From Planctomycetota bacterium (GTDB lineage: Bacteria > Planctomycetota > UBA1135 > GCA-002686595), in assembly GCA_014237855.1 (NCBI GenBank), contig JABACD010000011.1, forward strand, positions 1 through 64,000: a DNA stretch of 64,000 nt. Direction: 5' to 3'. The position numbers and the translations under genes were made by a program. Of this stretch, positions 1 through 9,151 are shown piece after piece. Position 1 is the stretch's first letter; every line of letters starts with the position of its first letter. Under the pieces are notes generated by a model that saw nothing but the letters and a program-made list of their open reading frames with translations, was not told the DNA's origin and did no database searches.

Positions 1-46
1 ATCGACCTACACGACCTCTTGATCAGGCCTGGCGAGGTCAGCCCGG

Positions 47-79
47 AAAAAAAGGCACCCCCGTCCGGCAGGGGTGCCT
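47..79 (-). terminator. Intrinsic terminator of the propeller-protein gene
   Basis: A 9-10 bp stem (AGGCACCCC / GGGGTGCCT, 53-61 with 71-79) is followed, reading the minus strand, by an uninterrupted T run (47-53 on plus is A7). It lies about 50 nt downstream of the stop codon at 127. This is the classic factor-independent form. Confidence 0.85.
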
Positions 80-126
80 GTCACTCAAGAAGTTCTGGTG
101 GGGCGCCAGCTACCGGCGCCTGGCCC

Positions 127-1863
127 TCAGGGCAGGACCGTCAGCTTGGTCCAGTCCCTGGAGAGCGAGCCATCATCCAGGTCGATCGCCTGCATGTAGT
201 AACTCGTGCCTACTGCTACGCCCTGAGGAATGAGGAAAGGCGAGATGGCCAGGTGGCTCCCGTCGGCCGTGGTGAGCGGTAGCTCCACGATGAGTTCAGG
301 ATCGAGATAGAGCTTCCCGGCTCCGTACAGGGAGTCCTCCAGGGGAGTGTCGAGAAGCCCCGTGGAGACCAGTACCTGGCTGCTCGTGCCCTCTCGTACC
401 CGGTGCTCGACGTCGACCGTGGCGCCGACAACCGGAGCTCCGTTGATCGCGACGTCGACCAGCCCGACTCGGTAGAGGGAGACGGACCCGCCACCACCCC
501 AGACGTTGGCATGAACTCCCTTGGAGGCCACGGTGAGATAGTCCCCCGTGCTGGAGAAGTCCATCGAGTTCACGGATCCAGGCAGGTGGTCGGTGAGCAC
601 TGGGAGCATCAGGTCGCGGTCATAGACCAGGACCTCCGGCACCAGGTCATCCTCGTCTCCCCACATCCCGATCGCGAAGCGGCTACCGTCTGCAGAGACC
701 TGGATGTCCTCCACGAGGTTCTGCAGCTGTCCACCACCATCGAGGTCCAGCTGGTAGGAGAGGGCGCCTTGCTCCAGATCAACCACCACGATCCTTGCGT
801 CCATCAGCTGGCCTGCTTTCTGGAAGCCTGCGACCAGGGTAGTGCCGTCGTCCGATAGGGCCGGAGCTCGCAGCATGTGAGCCGAAGGTAGGTCCAGCGC
901 AAGGAGCTCGCTGTAGATCCCCTCACCGTTTCGCTCCATGACGGTCACGAAACCCGGTGTGCCGAAGACCACTCTCGAGCCATCTCCAGAGCTCGAGCTG
1001 CCGCCATATTGAGGCTGCCCGAAGGTGTAGGTCTCGTGAGCGACCTCACCAATCGTGAGGTCGTAGACGAGTTGCTTCAGAGGTGCAGAGACCACGAGGG
1101 TGGAGCCATCCCGCGAGAGGTCGGCTGACTCGACCCCTGCCAGGGTCGTCAGGTACGCCTGGTGGGTCGGGACATTCGAGTCCGGGCCGAAGAGCGAGAG
1201 CTGCGTCTTCCCCTGGGCCTGGTCATAGACGAGGAGGACGATGGCCTCACCATCATCGGACACAGCGCACCAGCTGTGCGCGTGGTTGCTGATGAGTATG
1301 TCGGACTCGTGACTCCAGGAGCTCCCAGCTCCAGCGGAGGAGTACCTGCGAAGAACGGCTCGGCGCTGGAAGAGGGCCGCGTCCGCATAGACCTGATGCA
1401 ACGAGAGGTGCACGTCGGCACTCTTGGAGGACGCCACCTGGCGCTCGAAGTTGAGCATCGCCTGCTGGTCCGACCAGGCAGGACTCGCGTCACCGACCGT
1501 GTGGGAAGAGAGGAGCTCGGCGTGGTTGACGTAGAACCCGTACTCGGTGAAGACCTGGGTTCCTTGATTGCCCAGGCTGACGGTCTCTGCGATCCAGCTC
1601 TCGTCGCTGGTCAGTGACCAGATCAGCTCCGTGCTGCCAGCCAGCATTGACTGCGAGCCTCCGGCTCCAACAGTGTCGGGGGCCGTCTCTGAACTCTCCC
1701 TCCTCAGCTCGAGGCCCCCGCCGTCAGTGGTCACCCAGCGCCGCTGCTGAGGAATCCAGCTCTGACCCTGTGCTGAGCAAAGCCCGCCGAGCGAGGAGCT
1801 CGAGGCCAGGGCGAAGAAGAGCAGGGAGAGGTAGCGCGGGCGAGGGAAGTCGATGGATTTCAC
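127..1863 (-). CDS. Exported beta-propeller-like protein
   Basis: A 578-residue protein with a clear signal peptide when started at the GTG at 1863: a basic n-region (KSIDFPRPR), a hydrophobic core (YLSLLFFALA) and a cleavage site near LCSA. The ORF stays open to an ATG at 1953, but that start would put a second hydrophobic stretch ahead of the signal, so I prefer 1863. The body has repeated blade-like strands of the type 'LSDDGTTLVAG' and 'VSADGSRFAIG' roughly every 45-60 residues, which suggests a WD40/YVTN-like propeller. The last 60 residues form a small beta domain (YYMQAIDLDDG) like the C-terminal tails of secreted planctomycete proteins. No catalytic motif is visible and the function is unknown. 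It is a single-gene unit with its own terminator, divergent from the large gene at 2567. Confidence 0.75.
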   Translation of the reverse strand: MKSIDFPRPRYLSLLFFALASSSSLGGLCSAQGQSWIPQQRRWVTTDGGGLELRRESSETAPDTVGAGGSQSMLAGSTELIWSLTSDESWIAETVSLGNQGTQVFTEYGFYVNHAELLSSHTVGDASPAWSDQQAMLNFERQVASSKSADVHLSLHQVYADAALFQRRAVLRRYSSAGAGSSWSHESDILISNHAHSWCAVSDDGEAIVLLVYDQAQGKTQLSLFGPDSNVPTHQAYLTTLAGVESADLSRDGSTLVVSAPLKQLVYDLTIGEVAHETYTFGQPQYGGSSSSGDGSRVVFGTPGFVTVMERNGEGIYSELLALDLPSAHMLRAPALSDDGTTLVAGFQKAGQLMDARIVVVDLEQGALSYQLDLDGGGQLQNLVEDIQVSADGSRFAIGMWGDEDDLVPEVLVYDRDLMLPVLTDHLPGSVNSMDFSSTGDYLTVASKGVHANVWGGGGSVSLYRVGLVDVAINGAPVVGATVDVEHRVREGTSSQVLVSTGLLDTPLEDSLYGAGKLYLDPELIVELPLTTADGSHLAISPFLIPQGVAVGTSYYMQAIDLDDGSLSRDWTKLTVLP

Positions 1864-2566
1864 GGAGATCACTTTGGGAGTCCCGCCACTGAGGCGAGCC
1901 AGGAGAGAGGCTGATAGCAGGACGGTGATACAGCCCTCGCGTGCCCAGCGCAAGGTTCTGGATGCGGCCCCTCCACCTCAGGAATCCATTTATTCATACG
2001 CAATCTACAAAGGTGCAATCCCCCGGCTGGCACGCCGCGTCGACACGAGCGCGAACGCAATTCGATTTGCGACCTTCTACAGGTGGCCCATTAGCTGCCT
2101 TTCGCGGCAAGAGTCTCGCGAAAGGAGTGCGAATGCGAAATGAACGATCCTAAGCAGGCGATCGGCGAACGAGAAGCCGCTCAACGCCAGAAGCGTGAGC
2201 ACCTAAAATTCTCGAATCAGCGCCAGACGGAGGCTTTCTCGGCCTCCGTCGAGTCTCTACGATTCGTTTGTTCGAGCCCTCGATATGGAGTCGCTCGGAC
2301 GTCACCGCAACACCGACTCGATGCCCGTGATCTCAGCCTTTTGTGGCCAGGGACTCAGGACGCATCGAGCCTTAGATTCCACCAACTCGATTCCATCGCA
2401 CCCTTTCTCGCAGGAGGCGAAGGTGACCAGTCGCAATCAGCCCGCCCCCCTGACCGGGAGCGGCAAATCTTCCTCAATTGCCTCCCAGCGACCTTTTCCT
2501 GGCCTCGCCAGGAAAGCGTCCGCCTGCCGGACCTCGCATTTGATCGCGCCCCCAGGAGGGCCACTC
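1864..2566. other. Divergent intergenic region with two hairpins
   Basis: About 700 nt separate two divergently transcribed exported-protein genes, so promoters for both must lie here. Two hairpins are visible: 2226-2250 (9 bp stem GACGGAGGC, 7 nt loop) and 2494-2516 (9-10 bp stem around TTCCTGGC, 3 nt loop), the second ending about 50 nt before the start codon at 2567. I could not pick out a convincing sigma-70 promoter. Overlapping ORFs in this stretch look like noise. Confidence 0.5.
2554..2559 (+). promoter_or_regulatory. Ribosome binding site AGGAGG deciding the start at 2567
   Basis: AGGAGG lies 7 nt before the ATG at 2567. The same reading frame is open back to 2285, but only the 2567 start is preceded by a Shine-Dalgarno sequence and immediately followed by a signal peptide. 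Confidence 0.8.
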
Positions 2567-5500
2567 ATGTCCAAGTCACTCGGATTCTCTCTCGGTATCG
2601 CTCTGGCCGCTCTCCTTGCAGCCCCATCCTCAAGCGCCCAGTCCGCGCCCGGCACGCAGGCGTCGGTTTCATTCGTGAGCGTCTCGGGAGTTCAGGGGGG
2701 GACAGGCACCTGCCCCGACGGATCCACGCCTCTCGAGCACTCCGAATCGGGCTGCATCCCAGCCAACTGCGGCGCGCTCAAGGTGCTGAACTGGGGAGTC
2801 CCGACACCAGAAGTCGTCAGCATCCCGAAGTTTGACTCGGGCCTTGGAACCCTGCTGCAGGTCGAACTCACGGCCAAGGTACGCCACGCGGGAAACTTCT
2901 GCGTCGACAACACCTCACCAAGCTGTGCTGTCGTCGACTTCACCCCGTCGGTACAGGTCCTCGTTACACCCAATGCCAGCCTACCCGGGGTGCAGCCAAT
3001 CAGTGTGAACCAGGCCGTCACTATCTTCACACCCGGGTTCTTACTGGGAGGCATGGACGGCATTGATGACTGCGCAACCCCAACGGGCCCAATGTCTATG
3101 GGGGACTGCACATCCGGCGAAGACCACTTCATCACCCAGTTCGACGAGAACTACAGCAGTCCACCAACGATCCTGATGACTGCCGCCCAGCTGGCACCTT
3201 GGATCAACACACCCGGAGGACCTGCTGAGTCCGTGCCCTTCGATGCGTGGGCGCAGGGTATAATTACGGGGAGTGGCAGCTCGAATGTGGATATTTCCGT
3301 CAGCGACTTCGCCAGGCTCGAGCTCGAGGCCAAGTACATCTACTGCCCGAACATGGCCCCCGACTGTGTGCCCGCCAACCCCGGCTACACCGTCAGCGAG
3401 AACCCCATCGCGGCGAACAACTCCATCAACATCAACCTGATGGATCTCGTCTCCGACATGGATGGCTGCATCGATTGCAGCACCTTCCAGATCACCCAGC
3501 AGCCGCTGGCCGCCGACGCACCGCTGAGCACCTCCTGCACCGGTCTCGGTGACCTGATCAACCCGAAAGCGGGCTGCACGACCTGCACGACCTGTATCGT
3601 GACCTACACCCCGGGGGTGGGTGCCGATTTCTGTGGCACCGACTCCTTCAAGTTCAAGGTCTCTGACGACAAGGGGGCCGAGCGGGAGTGCGAGGTCTTC
3701 ATCACGGTGAACCCCGTCAATGAGCGTCCCTTCTGTGTGCCCGGGCCCGCGCTCGATCCGATGCTGCAAGGGACCCAGGTGGCCAGGGACTTCCGCCCCT
3801 ACGTGGATGATCCCGACAACGGACCCGATGGAAGTCCGGACCTTCCCAACGAGAACTGTGGCGATCCCATCGACTACTCGACGATGAGCCTGTCCAACAA
3901 CGACGGACTGACCTTCCAGGCCATCCCGAGTGTCCCTGGCGCCTTCCGGATCACGGCCCCGGCAAGCTTCTGCGGCCTGACCGAGATCGAGGTCAACGTC
4001 TGCGACTCCGGCGCGCCCTCACTCTGCATCGATCCGCCCGGGCCGCTCTGTACGGTGACCATCGAGGTCACGGCCATGAACGAGCCTCCGGTCTGTGTGC
4101 AGGGCCCAGCCCTACCCGACGTGGTCGAGGGCCAGGTGGTTCAGGTGGATCTGCGTCCCTACGTCGCGGACCCCGATGACCTGGACGGCTGCGGAGCCGG
4201 CATCGACAACACATCGATCACGGCGACCTCCCAGTGTGGCGGCAGCTTCACTCCTGTGGGCGGCCAGCCGGGCGTGTTCAACTTCACGGCACCGACCGAC
4301 TTCTGCGGACCTTGCCAGATCACGGTCAACGCCTGTGACCTGGGAACACCTCCGCTGTGCATCGATCCTCCGGGTCGGCCCTGTGTTCTCACGATCAACG
4401 TCCTGCCCGAGAATGAACCTCCGGTCTGTGTCAGCGGCCCCCCGCTGCCATCGGTCGAGGAGGGTGACACGGTCCGCATCGACTTCACGAGCTACGTCGC
4501 CGATCCCGATGACGCCGACGGCTGTGGAGACGGCATCGACAACGCGTCGATCACCCCGACCTCCCTTTGCGGAGGCAGCTTTGCTGCTGTTGCCGGCCAG
4601 CCCGGCGTCTGGGACTTCACCGCGCCGACCGACTTCTGCGGAACCTGCGACATCACGCTGACTGCCTGTGACCTGGGAACCCCTCCCCTGTGCATCAGCC
4701 AGCCGTGCATGCTGACGATCACCATCGATCCGGCCAACGAGCCGCCGGTCTGTGTGCCGGGTCCCTCACTCGGAACAGTTGACCAGGGCGTGACGATCGA
4801 GATCGACTTCAATCCCTATGTCGCGGATCCCGACGATACGGACGGCTGTGGCTCGGGCCTCGACGTGGGCTCGATCACTCCGGCCTCCCAGTGCGGCGGG
4901 AGCTTTGCTCCGGTCCAGGGGCAGCCCGGGGTCTTCAACTTCACGGCACCGATGGACCAGTGCGGCCCGTGTCAGATCACGGTGACTGCCTGCGACCTGG
5001 CGAATCCGCCCCTGTGCATCGATCAGCCCTGCGTCCTCTCGATCGAGATCAACGGGATCAACCAGCCTCCGGTCTGCGTGAACGGCCCGGCGCTCGATTG
5101 CATCCTCGAGGACGGCTCGATGGAGATCGACCTGACCCAGTACGTGTCAGACCCCGACGACATCACCCTCTGTGGTGCGCCGCTCGATCCCTCCACCTTC
5201 GTGGTGACCTCCGAGTGCGGTGCTGAGATCCAGCCAGTCGGTGGTCCGACGGGGCGCTTCCTGATCACTCCGCCGGCGAACTTCTGCGGCCCCTGCGACC
5301 TCAGCTTCACCGTCCAGGACACCGAAGGCCTGCCGGTCGAGGGTGGCCCCTGCGTGATCATGCTCGAAGTCTGTCCGGTGAATGACCCTCCGGTAGCCAT
5401 GGACGACTATGGCCAGGTGGTTCCGGGCGAGTCGATCATCATCGATCTCTGCGCCAACGACTCCGACATCGACGATGGGACCGGCTGTGGCTGCCTCCTG

Positions 5501-6658
5501 GATTGCTCCAGCATCGAGATCATCGGCGGTGGGGTCTCCGACTGCGGAACCCTCGAGCGTACGAATCCGGACAACTCCGCCGGTGACTTCACCTGGACCT
5601 TCACGCCGGCGCCGGGATTCGAGAACGACACCTGCTGCTTCGACTATCGGATCTGGGACCGGGACCCGAACACGGGCCTGCTCTGTGACTTCGATGAAGC
5701 CGAGGTGTGCATCTTCGTGAGTGACGACTGCATCGAGACCAGCCTACGACAGCCCTCGAGCCTGCTGCTCTATCCCGAGTTCGACAACCGACCGGGCATG
5801 CTGACGATCCACTCGGTCACGAACACTTCCTTCACCGATTCCATCCGAGTCAAGCTGGAGTACGTGAATGCAGAGGACTGCACAGTGGCCGATAGGAGCC
5901 TGGAACTGACACCCAATGACACCTGCACCTTCGCGACCAATCTGCTCATCGCAGAGCAGGTCCGAGGCTTCGGTTACATGTACGCCCAGTGCGGTCAGAC
6001 CGGGCCGCCGGTGGTCTTCAACCAGCTGATCGGCAACATGCTCGTGATGGATGGCTACGATGCCATCTCGTTTGCCGTCAACGCGGTAGGCTTCCGTGGC
6101 ATTGAGAACCCCGACGCCCCCATCGCTTCATGTGGCCGGCGTGAGACGGACCTCAATGGCAATGGGGTCCGTGACTTCGATGGGATCGAGTACGACCCGG
6201 TACCTGACAGGATTCTCATCCCTCGCTTCCTCGGCCAGACCCCTGATCGGCAGAACGAGCTGATCCTGATCGGCCTCTCGGGCGGACAGAAGTTCACGAC
6301 GACTCTCGAGTTCCTTGTCTACAACGACAACGAGGACGTGTTCAGCAGACAGCACAGCTTCTACTGCTGGGAGCGCTCCCCGCTCCAGGACATCTCCAAC
6401 CTGTTCGAGAACGACTGGCTGGCAACCACCGACAATGATCCCGATGAGGTCCTTGGGGCCACCGCGACCGAGTCCGGCTGGATGAGAATCAACGGCGGGG
6501 TGGCGACCTCTTCGACCACCAGCATCCCCGACCCGGCCTTCTACGCCGTCCTGATCGAGGTCAGCGACATTGGCCACTTGGCCGCAGACCTGCCGTTCGG
6601 AGACTGCTCTCAGGACAACGGAGGTCTGCTGCCGCGGAGCCTGAACGGCGAGTTCTGA
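2567..6658 (+). CDS. Giant secreted protein: choice-of-anchor-E-like region, cadherin-like tandem repeats, YPEFDN C-terminal domain
   Basis: 1363 residues. Signal peptide MSKSLGFSLGIALAALLAAP with cleavage near SSAQ. Residues about 60-260 resemble the choice-of-anchor E fold (IPKFDSGLGTLLQVEL). Residues about 270-1050 hold tandem units of about 110 residues opening with N-x-P-P-V-C-V and containing YVADPDD, FCGPC/FCGTC and PPLCI, similar to bacterial Ig/cadherin-like repeats; conserved Cys pairs suggest disulfides outside the cytoplasm. Residues about 1060-1363 are an unrecognised domain opening SLLLYPEFDN and closing PRSLNGEF, shared with the genes at 9152, 11379 and 18272. No enzyme motif is visible. 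A cell-surface or matrix structural protein is the likely role, by inference. The gene is monocistronic with a strong hairpin after the stop. Confidence 0.85.
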   Translation: MSKSLGFSLGIALAALLAAPSSSAQSAPGTQASVSFVSVSGVQGGTGTCPDGSTPLEHSESGCIPANCGALKVLNWGVPTPEVVSIPKFDSGLGTLLQVELTAKVRHAGNFCVDNTSPSCAVVDFTPSVQVLVTPNASLPGVQPISVNQAVTIFTPGFLLGGMDGIDDCATPTGPMSMGDCTSGEDHFITQFDENYSSPPTILMTAAQLAPWINTPGGPAESVPFDAWAQGIITGSGSSNVDISVSDFARLELEAKYIYCPNMAPDCVPANPGYTVSENPIAANNSININLMDLVSDMDGCIDCSTFQITQQPLAADAPLSTSCTGLGDLINPKAGCTTCTTCIVTYTPGVGADFCGTDSFKFKVSDDKGAERECEVFITVNPVNERPFCVPGPALDPMLQGTQVARDFRPYVDDPDNGPDGSPDLPNENCGDPIDYSTMSLSNNDGLTFQAIPSVPGAFRITAPASFCGLTEIEVNVCDSGAPSLCIDPPGPLCTVTIEVTAMNEPPVCVQGPALPDVVEGQVVQVDLRPYVADPDDLDGCGAGIDNTSITATSQCGGSFTPVGGQPGVFNFTAPTDFCGPCQITVNACDLGTPPLCIDPPGRPCVLTINVLPENEPPVCVSGPPLPSVEEGDTVRIDFTSYVADPDDADGCGDGIDNASITPTSLCGGSFAAVAGQPGVWDFTAPTDFCGTCDITLTACDLGTPPLCISQPCMLTITIDPANEPPVCVPGPSLGTVDQGVTIEIDFNPYVADPDDTDGCGSGLDVGSITPASQCGGSFAPVQGQPGVFNFTAPMDQCGPCQITVTACDLANPPLCIDQPCVLSIEINGINQPPVCVNGPALDCILEDGSMEIDLTQYVSDPDDITLCGAPLDPSTFVVTSECGAEIQPVGGPTGRFLITPPANFCGPCDLSFTVQDTEGLPVEGGPCVIMLEVCPVNDPPVAMDDYGQVVPGESIIIDLCANDSDIDDGTGCGCLLDCSSIEIIGGGVSDCGTLERTNPDNSAGDFTWTFTPAPGFENDTCCFDYRIWDRDPNTGLLCDFDEAEVCIFVSDDCIETSLRQPSSLLLYPEFDNRPGMLTIHSVTNTSFTDSIRVKLEYVNAEDCTVADRSLELTPNDTCTFATNLLIAEQVRGFGYMYAQCGQTGPPVVFNQLIGNMLVMDGYDAISFAVNAVGFRGIENPDAPIASCGRRETDLNGNGVRDFDGIEYDPVPDRILIPRFLGQTPDRQNELILIGLSGGQKFTTTLEFLVYNDNEDVFSRQHSFYCWERSPLQDISNLFENDWLATTDNDPDEVLGATATESGWMRINGGVATSSTTSIPDPAFYAVLIEVSDIGHLAADLPFGDCSQDNGGLLPRSLNGEF
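3718..5740 (+). repeat. Tandem repeat array coding for cadherin/Ig-like units
   Basis: Units of about 320-345 nt start near 3718, 4078, 4414, 4735, 5062 and 5384, each encoding N-[ERQD]-[RP]-P-[FV]. The three units between 4078 and 5060 are clearly the most alike at DNA level (for example repeated GACTTCTGCGGA and CCTCCGGTCTGTGTG words), which points to recent internal duplication. The first and last units are more diverged. Confidence 0.8.
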
Positions 6659-6681
6659 GAAACAGGAGCCATTCACTCACC

Positions 6682-6714
6682 GGGGCCCGCATCGATTCGA
6701 TCGATGCGGGCCCC
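6682..6714 (+). terminator. Hairpin terminator after the giant secreted protein
   Basis: A perfect 14 bp stem (GGGGCCCGCATCGA, 6682-6695, with 6701-6714) and a 5 nt loop, starting 23 nt after the stop codon. There is no long T run after it, so termination may depend on the stem alone or on Rho. Confidence 0.7.
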
Positions 6715-6941
6715 TCACATTGACCGCTGCCGATTTCCTGCGCTCCTGACCCCTCCCCACGAGAGAGGCACTCTTCGGCAGGAGGCCCTGCCCTCGGAGA
6801 TGCCGGGGGTTTGGGCACCATTGGAGACCCAACACCACAGAGCGCCTCACACGGCGGCTGGAGGGCGCTGAAGGAGCGACAGCTCCCGAGGGTCCGGACC
6901 TTACCCCCCGGGGGGGTCGTGAACCGCCCCGGCAACTCCAC

Positions 6942-8684
6942 TCAGGAGCCCTGCTCCAGGCGCTCGATCCTCACCCGCCGGGTGTCAACCGTCCGGCGCT
7001 TCAGGGTGTGGGCATCTTCCACCGTCAGCTTGAGACGTGAGCCCTCTCCGTCCACTCGGACCACCTGGGCCAGCCCTCGTCCCCCGATCCGAACCCAGTC
7101 GCCGCGCTGGAACGCAACCTCCCTGCCCAGCTCCGGGTCCCCGCACTGCTCATCGGGGGTGGTCGCTCCCGATCGATCAGCCGCCTGAGTCACGCTGCGG
7201 GCTCGAAAGGCACCCTCCCGCCAGGCCTGAGCATGCTCGCAGACATCGCAGGCGCCGCAGGGGGCCTCCGCAACCGGTAATCCGAAGTGCCGGTCAATCG
7301 ACTTCCGACGGCACTCCGTGTCACCGGAGGCAAAACGAACCATCATCAACAACCCCTCCAGGTCCGTTCGGAGCTTCTCCTCGCTCCCCACGAACTCCGG
7401 CAGCTCGTCGAGATCGAAGTCCCTGACGAGCGCCAGGTCGTGGGACTCGAAGCTCCCCTCGGTGACCCCGAGGACCTCCAGCCACTTCAGACAGATGGAG
7501 ACTCGATTGTCGGCTCGGTTCTTGATCAGGAGCTCATCTCTCAGATCGTCGAGATCCCTGGCCTGGAGTCGTTCCCCCCATCCCCGGAGACATTCATAGA
7601 CTCCCACCAGGTACTCACGGCTGGGGTTGGCCCAGTTGATGAAGTTCTGCTGGATGGCAACGTCCTCCTCGAAGTAGAGCAACTCGCAGAGCGAGGGCTT
7701 ACCATCTCTGCCTGCGCGACCGACCTCCTGGGCCCAGGCCTCGAGAGTGCGCGGAATCTGAGCGTGGAGGACGAATCGAATGTCAGCCTTGTCCACCCCC
7801 ATCCCGAAGGCATTCGTCGCGAGCACCACATCGCTGGGACTGCTCATGAAGTGCTCCTGCATCTGCCTGCGCTCGCGAGAGGAGAGCTTTCCATGGTAGA
7901 CGAGGCTCTTGATCCCCCGCCTGCGTAGCTCATCGTGCAGGTGCTCGAGATCTCGAATGAGGGTGGAGTAGACGATACCCGCACCCTCGATCGAGGCGAT
8001 GCGATCCGCAAGCAGTGACACCTTTTCTTCCGCCAGGTGGATGCGAGTCGTGGCCAGAAAGAGGTTCTCCCTCTCGATCCCACCGCGATGAATCACGGGC
8101 TCGCGTAAGCCAAGCGAATCGACGATATCCTGCGCCACCTGAGGCGTTGCCGTGGCTGTCAGGGCAATCGTGGGCGGCGACCCAATCTGCTTCCTGTAGA
8201 GGCCAAGCCGATGGTAGTCAGGCCGGAAGTCATGGCCCCAGTGGCTGATGCAGTGCGCCTCGTCGATGGCCAGCCGCGTGATATTGAGTCGAGGAAGAAA
8301 CTCCTCGAAGACCGAGCTTCGAAACCTCTCCGGCGTCACGAAGAGCAGGTCGAGCTCCCCTCGTGCTGCCGCCTCCAGCCTCGCCCTGCGCTCGGGTGGT
8401 GAGACCGAGGAGTTCACCTCGGCCGCCGCTATACCCTTGTCTCGTAGGGCGTCGACCTGATCCTTCATCAGGGCAATCAACGGACTCACGACCAGCGTGA
8501 GCCCATCGAGAAGCACGGAGGGAAGCTGGTAGACGAGTGACTTGCCGCCACCAGTCGGCAAGGTGAACAATACGTCCTTACCTTCAAGAACCGCCCTGAC
8601 CATTGACTCCTGAGGTCCACGGAAGCCCTCGTGACCGAAGCGCCCCTTCAGAGTGCTGAGCAGGACCTCATCTTCTATGTTCAT
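6942..8684 (-). CDS. recQ: RecQ-family ATP-dependent DNA helicase
   Basis: 580 residues. An SF2 helicase core at the N-terminus has Walker A TGGGKS (44-49), the DEAH box followed by the RecQ signature CISHWGHDFRPDY (from about 141), a SAT-like TATATP motif, and the motif VI region QEVGRAGRDG. A zinc-binding stretch CRRKSIDRHFG...CGACDVC follows (about 455-485), as in the RecQ-Ct domain. The last 60 residues look like DUF3553 (GDWVRIGGRGLAQVVRV). No HRDC domain is seen. The protein unwinds 3'-5' at stalled or broken forks, known from the family. It is a single gene on the minus strand, downstream of nothing obviously related. Confidence 0.93.
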   Translation of the reverse strand: MNIEDEVLLSTLKGRFGHEGFRGPQESMVRAVLEGKDVLFTLPTGGGKSLVYQLPSVLLDGLTLVVSPLIALMKDQVDALRDKGIAAAEVNSSVSPPERRARLEAAARGELDLLFVTPERFRSSVFEEFLPRLNITRLAIDEAHCISHWGHDFRPDYHRLGLYRKQIGSPPTIALTATATPQVAQDIVDSLGLREPVIHRGGIERENLFLATTRIHLAEEKVSLLADRIASIEGAGIVYSTLIRDLEHLHDELRRRGIKSLVYHGKLSSRERRQMQEHFMSSPSDVVLATNAFGMGVDKADIRFVLHAQIPRTLEAWAQEVGRAGRDGKPSLCELLYFEEDVAIQQNFINWANPSREYLVGVYECLRGWGERLQARDLDDLRDELLIKNRADNRVSICLKWLEVLGVTEGSFESHDLALVRDFDLDELPEFVGSEEKLRTDLEGLLMMVRFASGDTECRRKSIDRHFGLPVAEAPCGACDVCEHAQAWREGAFRARSVTQAADRSGATTPDEQCGDPELGREVAFQRGDWVRIGGRGLAQVVRVDGEGSRLKLTVEDAHTLKRRTVDTRRVRIERLEQGS

Positions 8685-9151
8685 GGTTCGAAGGTTAGCG
8701 CAAGCTCACCACACTTCGAGGGCTGTCCAGCCGCCGTCCGCGAATTCTCAGCCCCCTGGTTGGCACCCGCCTTCGGGGTGACTGGCAGGCTGTTCAGGGC
8801 ACTCGGGGCCTGCTTGCCATCAGCCACACCACAGGGACGAGATCTCGGAACCCCTCCCCCAGGTGAAGGATGAGTGGCATGGTGACACGAAAACGCCGCT
8901 CCAAGGGGGAACCAAGGAGCGGCTAGCTCACGCGTGGCGACTTCGGCGCCTCCTTCCAAACGTCGAAGAACCGATCAAAGGGGGTCGGGTGCTCCCAGAT
9001 TCAGCCGCACGGTAGCAGTACAGGGTGGGCAGCCACCTGGCTAGGCAATAAGAGCCCGCCACGACATGGGCCTGTGACGAAAAGGGCTGAGACGAGACCC
9101 TCCTCCAGCCAATCCTTGATTGGCTGGAGGAGGTTCTCGAGTCTGGGCAAC
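8685..9151. other. Intergenic region: recQ upstream side and hairpins
   Basis: 467 nt without a credible gene. Besides the strong hairpin at 9101-9131 there is a weaker one at 8895-8923 (8 bp GCCGCTCC stem, 12 nt loop) which, read on the minus strand, is followed by GTTTTC. The recQ promoter should lie near 8690-8760, but I cannot define it. Confidence 0.45.
9101..9131 (-). terminator. Hairpin downstream of the 322-residue YPEFDN protein gene
   Basis: A perfect 13 bp stem (TCCTCCAGCCAAT, 9101-9113, with 9119-9131) and a 5 nt loop, 20 nt past the stop codon at 9152. No T tract follows on the minus strand. Confidence 0.65.

Noticed and set aside
1-46. Gene fragment at the left edge
   Set aside because: Only 46 nt lie before the terminator; no frame can be supported.
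2140-2835. 231-codon ORF ahead of the giant secreted protein
   Set aside because: It overlaps the signal peptide of the real gene in another frame and has Arg/Ser-rich noise composition.
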